Counted from the first letter of the stretch, positions 1 to 8,324 are shown. The stretch: 40,788 nucleotides of DNA from Bacteroidota bacterium (GCA_013360915.1 JABWAT010000021.1:1-40788), one strand, 5' to 3'. Notes: a model not told the origin generated them from the sequence alone. Numbers and translations are program-made.

Positions 1-26
1 AAAGACCGGTTGTACCAAAGTCCGGA

Positions 27-74
27 CCTTTGTATGTGAAGAGCACAACGCTCTCATGATTCACATAACAAAGG
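27..74 (+). promoter_or_regulatory. Long hairpin covering the ribosome-binding site of the CpxP-like gene
   Basis: Bases 27-40 (CCTTTGTATGTGAA) pair with bases 60-74 (TTCACATAACAAAGG) in a 14-bp stem with one bulged base. A nested small hairpin pairs GAGC at 41-44 with GCTC at 50-53. The right arm runs into the AAGGAG Shine-Dalgarno region (71-76), eleven bases before the ATG at 85. As RNA this would partly hide the ribosome-binding site. It could act as a translational switch such as a thermometer, or be a binding site in DNA. There is no T-tract, so a terminator is unlikely. The pairing is seen directly; the function is inferred. Confidence 0.5.
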
Positions 75-84
75 AGATACAATC

Positions 85-525
85 ATGTTTGGAAGAAAAA
101 CACGCTGGTTCATTCCGGTTATTCCCGTCGTTTTAGGTAGCATGATGGCCGTTGGCTGTCATCACCGTCCATCCACCCCGGAAGAACGTGCCGACTGGAT
201 CACCGATAAAATCTCGGATGAGCTCGATCTGACGAAGGATCAGGAAGTGAAAGTGAAGGCCATTGTCCTGAACGTGCAGTCACAGGTGCCCGATCTGAAA
301 AAGGCGCGCATGGATGCCTGGTCCGAATTGTACAGCCAGGTTCAGGCCGATAAAGTGGATGCCACCCGTCTGACCGACAACCTGAATGCCCGCCGCGATG
401 AGATGAGCAAGGCCATTCCGGCCATCAGTCAGGGATTTGCCGATTTGTATGCCATTCTCACACCAGAGCAGCGTGCAGACCTGAAAAAATCCATGGAAAA
501 AATCAACCGCCGGCTGACCGACTAA
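85..525 (+). CDS. Spy/CpxP-family periplasmic lipoprotein (LTxxQ repeats)
   Basis: This is a 146-residue exported lipoprotein. It starts with a charged residue pair, a hydrophobic stretch and a lipobox ending at Cys25 (MMAVGC). The mature part is helical and carries the two LTxxQ-type motifs of the Spy/CpxP family, LTKDQ near residue 50 and LTPEQ near residue 127. Family members are periplasmic chaperones or stress sensors that restrain a CpxA-type kinase. The start at 85 is supported by AAGGAG eleven bases upstream. The two-component genes directly downstream, on the same strand, fit that role. In enterobacteria cpxP is divergent from cpxRA and is not a lipoprotein, so the arrangement and anchoring differ here. 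The family assignment is good; the exact partner is inferred. Confidence 0.8.
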   Translation: MFGRKTRWFIPVIPVVLGSMMAVGCHHRPSTPEERADWITDKISDELDLTKDQEVKVKAIVLNVQSQVPDLKKARMDAWSELYSQVQADKVDATRLTDNLNARRDEMSKAIPAISQGFADLYAILTPEQRADLKKSMEKINRRLTD

Positions 526-534
526 GCCAGATGA

Positions 535-578
535 CAGACTGGTTTCCGGATCGCCCGGTGACCGGTCTGTCGTTTTTT
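535..578 (+). terminator. Rho-independent terminator after the CpxP-like gene
   Basis: CAGACTGGT (535-543) pairs with ACCGGTCTG (561-569) with one G-U pair. An inner CCGG/CCGG extends the stem, and the run TCGTTTTTT follows at 570-578. The structure lies between the lipoprotein gene and the response regulator. It would let the lipoprotein be transcribed at a higher level than the regulator and kinase downstream. Confidence 0.75.
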
Positions 579-610
579 GCAAACGGTTTTGGAAGTATCT
601 TGCCACCACG

Positions 611-1300
611 ATGAAAACCATTCTGATCATTGATGACGATGCCAAACTGAACCAGTTGCTGACCGGTTACCTCACCGGATTCGGCTTCTCGGTTGAGTCG
701 GCCACCGATCCGGCAGACGGATTGAAACAACTGGTCCGGATCCAGCCGGATCTGGTCATTCTGGATGTGATGCTGCCGGGCATGGATGGATTCGAGGTGT
801 GCAAAACCATCCGGAAAACCTCTGCGGTTCCGGTCATCATGCTGACGGCCCGCGGGGATGTGACCGACCGGATTGTAGGACTCGAAATCGGGGCCGATGA
901 TTACCTTCCCAAACCATTTGAACCCCGTGAACTGGTGGCCCGCATTCAAACGGTGCTACGCAGACAAACCCCCGCCGCCAATGGGTCCGACCTGCTTCAG
1001 TCCGGCTCGCTCACCGTCGATGTCGGGCGCCGTGAAGCCCGGTTGAATGACCAGCTTCTCGATCTGACCACCGCCGAACTGGACCTGCTCATTCTGCTGA
1101 TGAAGCAACCCGGAAAAGTGTTCAGCCGGGACGATCTGCTCGAGAACCTCCGCGGATTTGAATGGGATGCCACCAACCGCACCATGGATATTCTCGTCAG
1201 TCGGCTGAGAACCAAGCTGGAGGACGATCCGAAATCGCCCACCTGGATCCGGACGGTCTGGGGAACAGGGTATCAGTTTCTGCCGGCCCGATCCGCATGA
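611..1300 (+). CDS. OmpR/CpxR-family response regulator
   Basis: This 229-residue DNA-binding response regulator has an N-terminal receiver domain (about 1-115). The acidic triplet IDDD sits at 7-10, the phospho-acceptor is Asp52 in VILDVMLPGMDG, and MLTA plus LPKPF supply the conserved Thr/Lys region. The C-terminal half is an OmpR-type winged helix (about 130-225) ending in the usual RTVWGTGYQF hairpin. Its stop overlaps the start of the kinase gene (ATGA at 1297-1300), so the two are translationally coupled. The neighbouring CpxP-like gene suggests an envelope-stress circuit, but the regulon cannot be read here. No strong Shine-Dalgarno sequence precedes the ATG; GGAAG lies about 15 bases upstream. 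Confidence 0.92.
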   Translation: MKTILIIDDDAKLNQLLTGYLTGFGFSVESATDPADGLKQLVRIQPDLVILDVMLPGMDGFEVCKTIRKTSAVPVIMLTARGDVTDRIVGLEIGADDYLPKPFEPRELVARIQTVLRRQTPAANGSDLLQSGSLTVDVGRREARLNDQLLDLTTAELDLLILLMKQPGKVFSRDDLLENLRGFEWDATNRTMDILVSRLRTKLEDDPKSPTWIRTVWGTGYQFLPARSA

Positions 1301-2613
1301 GAACGGCTCATCGCCCCTTTCACTCACCGCTGAACCGCATTCAGCGATCGGTTTTCATGAAACTCACGCTGATTTTGCTGGTGGCGGCTGCGCTGGTCCT
1401 GTTCATTCTGGTGGGGTTCTTCCGGGCCTTGTGGGTGGAATCCACTGAACCTCCCTGGAAAAGTCATGCACTCGCCTACGTGGGTTATGTGGTGCGTGAC
1501 ATTGGGTCGCCACCCGACAGCCTGAAAATCAGACAGTTGAGCCGTGATCTGAAGATGGAAATTCTGGTGGTGTCGACAGACGCTGCTGGCTCGTTTCAGT
1601 CTGGTGCCTTCCCGGTGGAGGCCCTGGCCGATGAACCCGACTGGCAGCGTCAGTCCGGGGCACTCCGTTACGGCGAGTGGAATCGTGAATTCCTGATTGG
1701 CTATCAGCTTGGCGCGTATCAGTACTGGTTTGCCCCCGTCGATCAGAAACTGTTCAAACCCGATTGGGTGCGGTTGTTCCTGCTGCTGCTGGCCTTGTTG
1801 GCGGTTCTGGCTGGTATTTTCATCGCCATCCGGCGGATTTTAAGACCGGTCTCCGTTCTGGTGGATGGAATCAGGAAAATCAGTGCGGGCAATCTGGATG
1901 TGAGCTTCCGGTCACGTTCCGACGAATTTGGCGTGATCAGCCAGACTCTGACCGATCTGACGACCGCCGTAAAGGAACGGCTGAAGGCCCGCGATCAGTT
2001 ATTGCTCGATGTCAGTCATGAACTGCGCTCGCCGCTGACCCGGATGAAGGTGGCGCTTGAACTTCCTGACCGGTCAGCCCTGGTGTCTTCGGTATCTGCC
2101 GACATCCGGGAACTGGAAGGGATGATTACTGAGATTCTGGAAACCGAACGGCTCCGCAGTCCGCATGGCGGATTGAGAAAACAGTCGCTGAGGATGGATC
2201 ATCTGCTGTCGGCCCTGGCTCTGGAGGCGGGTCCGCGGGTTCGCTTTGAGCAGGTGGAATCAGACCGGGATCCGGTACTTCAGGCGGATGAGGAGCGGTT
2301 GAGACAGGTATTCCGGAACCTGGTGGAAAACGGTCTGAAATATGGCAGGAGTGATGTGGTGATCCGTCTGACCGGACAAGCAGATGGCTGGATGGTCACC
2401 ATTACCGATGATGGGGAAGGAATCCGGCCGGAGGACCTGCCCTATGTGTTTGAACCTTTCTACCGGGCCGATAAAAGCCGCACCCGATCCACGGGCGGAT
2501 TCGGGTTGGGGTTGTCATTGTGCCAGACCATTGTGACCGCTCATGGTGGCACGATCCGGGTGGAATCGGAACCGGGAAGCACCACGTTTTCGGTCTGGTT
2601 GCCGGTGGCGTGA
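1297..2613 (+). CDS. CpxA-like sensor histidine kinase
   Basis: This 438-residue membrane kinase starts at the ATG overlapping the regulator stop; the open frame further upstream is a shadow of the regulator gene. TM1 is about residues 20-43. A periplasmic sensor of roughly 115 residues follows, then TM2 (about 160-182), a HAMP linker, and the dimerisation/phosphoacceptor domain with His241 in DVSHELRSPLTR. The ATPase domain shows the N box (NLVENGLKYG), G1 (DDGEGI), F box (FEPFYRADKSRT) and G2 (GGFGLGLSL). The protein should phosphorylate the preceding regulator. The sensor domain is short like that of CpxA, and the upstream CpxP-like lipoprotein is a plausible ligand, but that is inference. 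Its stop abuts the convergent gene with no spacer. Confidence 0.92.
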   Translation: MRTAHRPFHSPLNRIQRSVFMKLTLILLVAAALVLFILVGFFRALWVESTEPPWKSHALAYVGYVVRDIGSPPDSLKIRQLSRDLKMEILVVSTDAAGSFQSGAFPVEALADEPDWQRQSGALRYGEWNREFLIGYQLGAYQYWFAPVDQKLFKPDWVRLFLLLLALLAVLAGIFIAIRRILRPVSVLVDGIRKISAGNLDVSFRSRSDEFGVISQTLTDLTTAVKERLKARDQLLLDVSHELRSPLTRMKVALELPDRSALVSSVSADIRELEGMITEILETERLRSPHGGLRKQSLRMDHLLSALALEAGPRVRFEQVESDRDPVLQADEERLRQVFRNLVENGLKYGRSDVVIRLTGQADGWMVTITDDGEGIRPEDLPYVFEPFYRADKSRTRSTGGFGLGLSLCQTIVTAHGGTIRVESEPGSTTFSVWLPVA

Positions 2614-3018
2614 TCAGCCGGTGAACCGGCTCCCGAGTTCATTGGCCTGTCTTTCGGGGAATCCGTCGTAATAGCCCGTCCAGTACTGACCGGTGCGGTT
2701 ATAAACCCACCGGCCGTAGAGATTCCGCACGGAAGAAGGAATACCGACGATGAGCAGATAGAACGGGCCCAGCCAGCGTGACTGAACCGAGTGTCCCCAT
2801 TCATGCTGCCGGTTGGTGACCCGGTTGGGAATGCCCATGTAGCGGTCATCCTGCCAGAAAATAAACGATCCCAGCGAGACGGAAAATCCGGTTACCTTAA
2901 GCAGCAGCCGGTTGCCCGACCGGACTACCGATTCCTGTTTCGGGCGTGTGACCAGCCACAGGATGAGGCCGGCCAGGTTCTGAGGCAATTCCCATATCAC
3001 AAAAAAAAGCGTACTCAT
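2614..3018 (-). CDS. Small membrane protein with HEWGH zinc-peptidase-like motif
   Basis: This is a 134-residue protein of unknown function. It has a hydrophobic N-terminus (about 5-25), a second hydrophobic stretch (about 42-56) and a third (about 84-96). Between them lies NRQHEWGHSVQS, an HExxH motif with His72, Glu73 and His76. Further down is ERQANELG with Glu127, which could supply a third metal ligand as in small integral-membrane zincins. I recognise similar HExxH-plus-Q-S-x-x-x-G-P-x-Y proteins from Bacteroidota but know no tested function. The start at 3018 is chosen because ATGA overlaps the stop of the EamA gene; a longer frame reaching back to 3393 only shadows that transporter. 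The two genes are probably co-translated. Confidence 0.7.
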   Translation of the reverse strand: MSTLFFVIWELPQNLAGLILWLVTRPKQESVVRSGNRLLLKVTGFSVSLGSFIFWQDDRYMGIPNRVTNRQHEWGHSVQSRWLGPFYLLIVGIPSSVRNLYGRWVYNRTGQYWTGYYDGFPERQANELGSRFTG

Positions 3019-3917
3019 GAGGCGTTCCCGGAGTGGGTCCGGTCGGTCAGATTGTAGACAAGAATGCCGGAAATGGCAATGGCACCGCCGGCATAGACAT
3101 ACAGATCGAGCGTTTCTCCGCCGAGAAAGTATCCCACAAACACGGCCACGACTGGTGTGATGAAGGCCGACAGGGACAACGTGACCGCCTGAACCCGAGA
3201 CAGCAGCCACCAGTAAATGGTAAAGACGAGCACACTTCCCACCACCGTCAGATACAGGGTGGAGATCAGTCCGGATGCAGAAAAATGCACAGTGGTCCAG
3301 GATTCGGTCAGCAGACTCCAGATAAGAAGCAATCCGCCGCCGATGGCCATGGAGAGAAAATTCAGCATGATGGGAGAGATCCGGGTGGCCCACTGCCTGA
3401 TCGTGATGAGGTTAACGGCCTGAATCAGCGAGCTGAGCAGAATGAGCGACATGCCGCCCAGATAGGTCCAGTCGAAACCGGTGAGTTTCCGGCCGAAAAT
3501 CAGAACAATGCCCGCGAACCCCAGAATGAGCGCAAGAACCTTCGAAGGCGTCATCCGGGTTTCCTTCAGAATGAGCGCATTGCCGATGGCGACCCAGAAT
3601 GGATAGGTGGTGAACAGGATGCTGGCCAGTGCGCTGGGAATGTACTGCTGCCCAAGGTAAACCACACCGTAGGCCAGACCAAATCCGAGAACGCCCAGCG
3701 ACCAGACGGCCTTCCATTCGGAGCGGGAAGTGGGAAAGGGAGTCTTTCTGACGAGCAGAATGCCAGCAAAGATCACCGAGGCAAGCAGGAACCGGATGGC
3801 GCTTCCCAACAGGGGAGGAAAGGCATCATAGCCCCACTTGATGGCCAGCCAGGTGGATCCCCAGATCAGACAGATGGCAACAAAGCCCAAAGGAATGAGA
3901 AGACGGTCTGTTTTCAT
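3015..3917 (-). CDS. EamA/DMT-family transporter
   Basis: This is a ten-helix drug/metabolite-type exporter of about 300 residues with two EamA repeats. The first opens with the typical FVAICLIWGSTWLAIKWGYDAFPP and the second with YLGGMSLILLSSLIQAVNLITIRQW. Proteins of this family export metabolites or amino acids across the inner membrane; the substrate cannot be read from sequence. I chose the ATG at 3917 because family members usually begin a few residues before TM1. An ATG at 3971, right after AAAGGAA, would add 18 residues and is a real alternative. The gene is divergent from the PhzF-like gene and translationally coupled to the HExxH protein downstream. Confidence 0.88.
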   Translation of the reverse strand: MKTDRLLIPLGFVAICLIWGSTWLAIKWGYDAFPPLLGSAIRFLLASVIFAGILLVRKTPFPTSRSEWKAVWSLGVLGFGLAYGVVYLGQQYIPSALASILFTTYPFWVAIGNALILKETRMTPSKVLALILGFAGIVLIFGRKLTGFDWTYLGGMSLILLSSLIQAVNLITIRQWATRISPIMLNFLSMAIGGGLLLIWSLLTESWTTVHFSASGLISTLYLTVVGSVLVFTIYWWLLSRVQAVTLSLSAFITPVVAVFVGYFLGGETLDLYVYAGGAIAISGILVYNLTDRTHSGNAS

Positions 3918-3970
3918 GAAAAGGCATAAAGGTACGGTTACCGGCCACCACTGTAAACGATCGGGTTTCA

Positions 3971-4002
3971 TTTCCTTTTACCGGGACCGTCTGCTATCTT
4001 TT
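3971..4002 (+). promoter_or_regulatory. Possible Bacteroidota-type promoter for the PhzF-like gene
   Basis: TTTC at 3971-3974 is followed after 20 bases by TATCTTTT at 3995-4002. This resembles the Bacteroidota TTTG-N19/20-TAnnTTTG promoter. The predicted start of transcription is close to the GGAGG at 4011, so the leader would be very short. The call rests on pattern match only. Confidence 0.3.
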
Positions 4003-4022
4003 CGGCATTGGGAGGAACCATC

Positions 4023-4820
4023 ATGCTGGTACATGAAATTCATGCGTTTACCGCTCCGGGCTTTCTGGGAAATCCGGCCGGAGTGAGTCTGATTCCGCCA
4101 GGACTTCCCGACCGGGATCTGCAATCGGTCGCCCATCAGATGGGTCTGTCAGAGACGGCTTTTCTCATTCCGGAAGGACCGAACCGGTTTCACTTAAGAT
4201 GGTTCACGCCGACTACCGAAGTGGCCTTGTGCGGTCATGCGACCCTTGCCTCGGCTCACTTGTTGTGGGAGTCGGGGAACGCCTCGCGGCAGGAACCGAT
4301 TGAATTTATGACATTGAGCGGATTGCTGGTCACCCGTCCGGAAGGGCCGGTGATTCTGATGGATTTTCCTGCTAAGCCGCCCGTGTTCACGTCTCTGTTC
4401 GATGAGCTGATCTCAGGTCTCGGGATAAAGCCCGTTTTCACCGGCCGCAGTGTGTTTGATCTGATGGTGGTGGTGAGAACGGAAGAGGAAGTGCGCCGGT
4501 TTGTTCCCGATCTGGAAGCCATCCGGCAGTCGGGAGTGAGAGGATTGATTCTGACCGCTCCATCCGGTTCGGCCGATTACGATTTTGTCAGCCGGTTTTT
4601 TGCTCCGGCGGCCGGTGTGGATGAAGATCCGGTTACCGGCAGTGCCCATTGCACGCTGGGTCCGTACTGGATGACGCTTCTGGCGAAAAATCCGGTGACG
4701 GGTTTGCAGGTATCCGGGCGTGGCGGGGTGGTGAAAGTCCGCATTCACGGTGACCGGGTCGATCTGATCGGGTCGGCGGTTACTGCCGGTCAGCGGGACA
4801 TCGAACCAAAAGCCGTTTAA
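4023..4820 (+). CDS. PhzF-family isomerase
   Basis: This 265-residue PhzF/diaminopimelate-epimerase-fold protein starts at MLVHEIHAFT, with GGAGG seven bases before the ATG; an in-frame ATG at 4008 lies upstream of that site and is unlikely. Family landmarks include GNPAGV near residue 18, the catalytic Glu in GLSETAFL, FTPTTEVALCGHAT near 65, and the C-terminal EDPVTGSAHCTLGPYW. PhzF itself isomerises dihydro-hydroxyanthranilate in phenazine synthesis. Most relatives, like this one, sit outside phenazine clusters and act on unknown small molecules. No phz genes are visible nearby, so only the family is assigned. Confidence 0.88.
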   Translation: MLVHEIHAFTAPGFLGNPAGVSLIPPGLPDRDLQSVAHQMGLSETAFLIPEGPNRFHLRWFTPTTEVALCGHATLASAHLLWESGNASRQEPIEFMTLSGLLVTRPEGPVILMDFPAKPPVFTSLFDELISGLGIKPVFTGRSVFDLMVVVRTEEEVRRFVPDLEAIRQSGVRGLILTAPSGSADYDFVSRFFAPAAGVDEDPVTGSAHCTLGPYWMTLLAKNPVTGLQVSGRGGVVKVRIHGDRVDLIGSAVTAGQRDIEPKAV

Positions 4821-4841
4821 TCAGAGTAAACCGGATCAACC

Positions 4842-5183
4842 ATGCATGAATTGTCGCTGGCTCAGGATATCGCCCAACTGGTTCTGGACCACATTCCGGC
4901 CGGTTCGGCTGCGGGGGTGAGGGAAATCAGACTGACGGTGAATGAACACGGAAATATTCTGGTTCCCTCGCTGGAGTTTTGCTTCGAGGCCATCCGCGGG
5001 GAATATGGACTGATCAACAGCCGGTTGGTTATCCGGATGGAGCCGGTTCAGGTAACCTGTGTGCGGTGCGGGGCGGTTTCCCGGGTCAGAATCGTTTATG
5101 AATGCACGGCCTGCGGCAGTCAGGAGGTGCAGGCTGGTCAGGCAGACGATTTACGGGTGACCGATATTCTGCTGGATGACTGA
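4842..5183 (+). CDS. hypA: Hydrogenase maturation nickel metallochaperone HypA
   Basis: This 113-residue protein has the N-terminal MHEL nickel-binding motif (His2) and two CxxC pairs (CVRCG near 69-72, CTACG near 83-86) for the structural zinc, the two hallmarks of HypA/HybF. HypA delivers nickel to [NiFe]-hydrogenase, and in some species to urease, together with HypB. No other hyp, hydrogenase or urease gene is in the window, so it is displaced from its usual cluster. The gene is 21 bases behind the PhzF-like gene and may share its transcript. Its stop abuts that of the convergent aldo/keto reductase. Confidence 0.88.
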   Translation: MHELSLAQDIAQLVLDHIPAGSAAGVREIRLTVNEHGNILVPSLEFCFEAIRGEYGLINSRLVIRMEPVQVTCVRCGAVSRVRIVYECTACGSQEVQAGQADDLRVTDILLDD

Positions 5184-6062
5184 TCAGACCTCGCCGGTCC
5201 AGTTCTGGTCGTGGGTTTTGAATGCCTGCCGGATTTGAGAAACCACTTCATTGGGAAGCGGACCTTTTTCGATGGCAGCCAGGTTGGCCATCAGATTGAC
5301 CGGATTGGTGGTTCCGGCGATGCAGGAAGAAATTCCCGTGTGGAAAGCCGTGAACCGCAAAGCGGTTTCGGTCCACTGTGAGCCAAAATCCAGCCCCATG
5401 GCCTTCATCCGCAGCCAGTAGGTTTCTGCGTAGGCACCAACCGGTTGGTCGGTGTATTTCCACGGAATGTTTCCGAGCGGTCGTTTCGCGATATAGCCCT
5501 TTCCGTTTTTTACGGCACCGGGAATCACCTCATCAATCACCCGCTGATCGAACACATTCACCGAGGATTGCAATCCGCCCAGAACCGCGGATTCAGCTGC
5601 AAACCGCAGAGCCTCGTTTTCTCCCGAGTAAGCGGCCACTCTGATTTTTCCCTGCTGACGGGCCTGATCGAGGGCATGAAGCACCTCGCCGCGCTGCAGC
5701 ACCTCAATGGGGCAGGAATGCAGATGAACAATGTCGATGTAATCGGTTCGCATAAGCGCCATGGCCTCATGAATGCCGGCCAGAATGATGTCGTACGACC
5801 AGTCGGCCAGACCATGGATTCCATATCCGACCTTGGTGGAAAGGATGAGATCCTTGCGGCGCCAGCTCAGGTGCCGCCCGATCCGCCGTTCGGACTCTCC
5901 ATAGCCGCGGGCGGTATCGAAAAGAGTAATTCCTGCATCGGCGGCCTGGTTCACGATGGAACCGACATGGTCTTCACTGAGTGAGCCATCGCCGATTTCA
6001 CCTGCACCAAAGCCGAGAACCGAAACGGTAAAGCCTGCTGATCCGAACAAATTGTATATCAT
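5184..6062 (-). CDS. Aldo/keto reductase family oxidoreductase
   Basis: This 292-residue NAD(P)H-dependent oxidoreductase has the TIM-barrel signature of the family. The catalytic tetrad is recognisable: Asp49 and Tyr54 in FDTARGYGESE, Lys77 in LSTKVG and His115 in YIDIVHLHS. The C-terminal GTTNPVNLMANLAAIEK matches the cofactor-phosphate loop region. Sequence style resembles the bacterial DTARGYG group rather than sugar aldose reductases; the substrate is unknown. It is the last gene of the long minus-strand array, three bases after the PorZ-like gene, so it is probably co-transcribed with it. Confidence 0.9.
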   Translation of the reverse strand: MIYNLFGSAGFTVSVLGFGAGEIGDGSLSEDHVGSIVNQAADAGITLFDTARGYGESERRIGRHLSWRRKDLILSTKVGYGIHGLADWSYDIILAGIHEAMALMRTDYIDIVHLHSCPIEVLQRGEVLHALDQARQQGKIRVAAYSGENEALRFAAESAVLGGLQSSVNVFDQRVIDEVIPGAVKNGKGYIAKRPLGNIPWKYTDQPVGAYAETYWLRMKAMGLDFGSQWTETALRFTAFHTGISSCIAGTTNPVNLMANLAAIEKGPLPNEVVSQIRQAFKTHDQNWTGEV

Positions 6063-6065
6063 GTT

Positions 6066-8324
6066 TTACTCGATAATGGCCATTTTACCAATGGCGCTGG
6101 TTCCTTTTCCCGTGTCACGGATGGCGACCAGGTAAAAACCCGATCCGAGAGGCCTGCCCTGATCATCCAACCCGTCCCAACGGATGGTTCCCGAGCCGGC
6201 TGAAGGGATCCGTCTGAAAACGGTGCCATCGAGACCAAGGATCATCACATCGGAGTTGGCGCTGGCTCCGCTGATCCAGACCGAGGAATGTTTTCCGCGG
6301 ATAAACGGATTCGGATAAATGGTGGGTCCGGTCGGTTTGTCTTCAGGCTGAAGAACGCCCGTTGACAGCACCGAGAGGCCGCGGTCGGTTAAACAGATCA
6401 TTTCCCCGGTGGATCCGCGATAAAACAAACGGGAAATGCTGTTGCTCAGCAGCGGACTGTTGCCGGTATGATACATGGCCTCGACCTGATCGCCATCGGG
6501 TGACAGGACGGTCAGACCACCAACCAGGCTCAGCCATTTCCGGCCGGAAGCATCGATGGCCACAGCCCGGACGGACTGACCCTGAACTGCATAAACCGGC
6601 TGAGAATCGATGGGACCGCTCTGGCTGGTGAGGTAGTTTGCCCCGTACAACACAGAGAGACCGCCGGGAGTGGCAATCCAGGCCGATCCGTTGCCATCGA
6701 AAGCAATGTCATTGATGATGGTGGATGGAAGTGACCCGGACCCTGACCGGGTGGTAAGCAATTTCCATTGATCATCCGAGGTTTTCGCCGGTGTCCCCTT
6801 CGGATCCAGAACGTACAGTCCGACCGAGGGTTGACTCTGAGCATCCCAGACTTCGAACCAATGGAGTCCGGAAGGATCGACCCAGTGTTTCGAAAAGTCA
6901 TAGGCCGGATTTCCCGGATACCGGAGAGAGGTGACGGCAGACCAGTCCTGACCAGCCGGTTTGACTTTCAGGGGATACTGATCGGCGGTAAATGCGTTCA
7001 ACATCCAGAGATTTCCGGCTGCATCACGGTTGATATCGAGCACCACCACGTAATTGGGGTCGCCCGCAATACCAGACAATCCGGAATTCTGACTGCCGTA
7101 CACCCCGACCGAATCACGTGACCACACACTGATGACTCCGCTTCCCCAGGTTCCGATGAGGACCCGGTTGCCATCGGTTTCCATGCCGAGGTACCCGGCA
7201 TTTCCCCTGATGGCGGGAAAAGTCGCCTGATCGACGGTAAAGAATCCCGATCCATCATTGAGCGTGATACTGGTTCCAAATTTTCCTGCAGACCCGCCAA
7301 ACCACCCTCCATCATCAACCAGATCATGAAAGGAGTTGAATCCGATCCCGTTCAGATAAAGCGGGGTAAGTCCGGAACCGGTTACGGAAAAGAGCCCGGT
7401 GCTGGCTCTGAACAGGTAAAGGGAATCCCGCTGAGAGATCAGGAATTCACCGTTCGAAAAGGCGTGATGGGTTACGATGGACCGATCGGGCAGAAGACGG
7501 GTCAGTCCGGCCGAATTGAGAATGACCAGAGATCCGTCTGGTAAACGGGCTGCATCACGACCGGTTTTCCCTGCCAGCCGGGTATCGGTTGCCCACGACG
7601 GAATGGAATGCACACCCGATCTGATGATACCGGTTCCCTGCGGTGAAAGGGCAACCAGCAGGGTATCCCAACTCATCAACCGGACCACATCCTGGTTATT
7701 CAGCTGAGAAACCGCGGTCCATGAGTCGGGGTTTTTAAGGTTCGGGTTGGTTTCGGGGGTAAAGAACAATCCCTGCGAGGTGGCTACCCACAGCAGTCCG
7801 TTGCGACGCAGAAAATCACGGCCTTCAAAAGAGCTGATCAGACGGATCCGGGACACATCAATGATGAAGAGCCGGGTGGTGAGCCGGTAGGTGACGAATC
7901 CAAATCCGGTACCGATGTAGAGCATGTCTCCGTCGATGACCAGCCGCGTGATCTGCTTCTTTTCATACACGGTGGACATTCTGATGTCTGAGACCACGCG
8001 TTTTGCGCCGGATTGCGGGGAAAAGAACAGCAGATCGCCATTCTGGAATCCGGCAATCACTTCCTGACGAAGCGAATCCCAGGCGAGAGCAGTGATGCCG
8101 GTGCTGTTGAGACCTTCTGTTCCGCTCAGGAACGAAATCTGTCCGGGATCCCCGTTTTTTAAAATCACCAATCCGGCTTCGGTTCCCAGAATCAGGTCCG
8201 GACCGGCCATGACCCCTGAGGTGGCAGCATAGGGAGAAAAGGTATTTGACCAGGTACCAAATTGTGCGAAGAGAGGCAGGGCAGGAAAAAGCCCCGAAAG
8301 GGCCAACAGAAGAAAGCGATTCAT
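6066..8324 (-). CDS. PorZ-like type IX secretion surface beta-propeller protein
   Basis: This is a 752-residue exported protein with a signal peptide ending near FAQ (about residue 20). It shows propeller repeats of the PorZ type, such as ILGTEAGLVILKN, LAWDSLRQEVIAGFQNGDL, KQITRLVIDGDMLYIGT and INDIAFDGNGSAWIATPGGLSVL. The last 85 residues start at TIYPNPFIRG and end in a GSGFYLVAIRDTGKG strand, a type-A sorting or FlgD-like domain. PorZ is the surface component of the attachment complex that processes type IX substrates. Length and domain order agree, but other two-component-type propellers look similar, so I give the family rather than a firm symbol. It overlaps ribH by ATGA and is translated with it. 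Confidence 0.75.
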   Translation of the reverse strand: MNRFLLLALSGLFPALPLFAQFGTWSNTFSPYAATSGVMAGPDLILGTEAGLVILKNGDPGQISFLSGTEGLNSTGITALAWDSLRQEVIAGFQNGDLLFFSPQSGAKRVVSDIRMSTVYEKKQITRLVIDGDMLYIGTGFGFVTYRLTTRLFIIDVSRIRLISSFEGRDFLRRNGLLWVATSQGLFFTPETNPNLKNPDSWTAVSQLNNQDVVRLMSWDTLLVALSPQGTGIIRSGVHSIPSWATDTRLAGKTGRDAARLPDGSLVILNSAGLTRLLPDRSIVTHHAFSNGEFLISQRDSLYLFRASTGLFSVTGSGLTPLYLNGIGFNSFHDLVDDGGWFGGSAGKFGTSITLNDGSGFFTVDQATFPAIRGNAGYLGMETDGNRVLIGTWGSGVISVWSRDSVGVYGSQNSGLSGIAGDPNYVVVLDINRDAAGNLWMLNAFTADQYPLKVKPAGQDWSAVTSLRYPGNPAYDFSKHWVDPSGLHWFEVWDAQSQPSVGLYVLDPKGTPAKTSDDQWKLLTTRSGSGSLPSTIINDIAFDGNGSAWIATPGGLSVLYGANYLTSQSGPIDSQPVYAVQGQSVRAVAIDASGRKWLSLVGGLTVLSPDGDQVEAMYHTGNSPLLSNSISRLFYRGSTGEMICLTDRGLSVLSTGVLQPEDKPTGPTIYPNPFIRGKHSSVWISGASANSDVMILGLDGTVFRRIPSAGSGTIRWDGLDDQGRPLGSGFYLVAIRDTGKGTSAIGKMAIIE

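Noticed and set aside
3033-3929. A 298-codon plus-strand frame across the EamA gene
   Set aside because: Its product is a low-complexity mix of Gly, Gln, Asp and Arg, the mirror of a membrane-protein gene; the opposite strand encodes a clear transporter.
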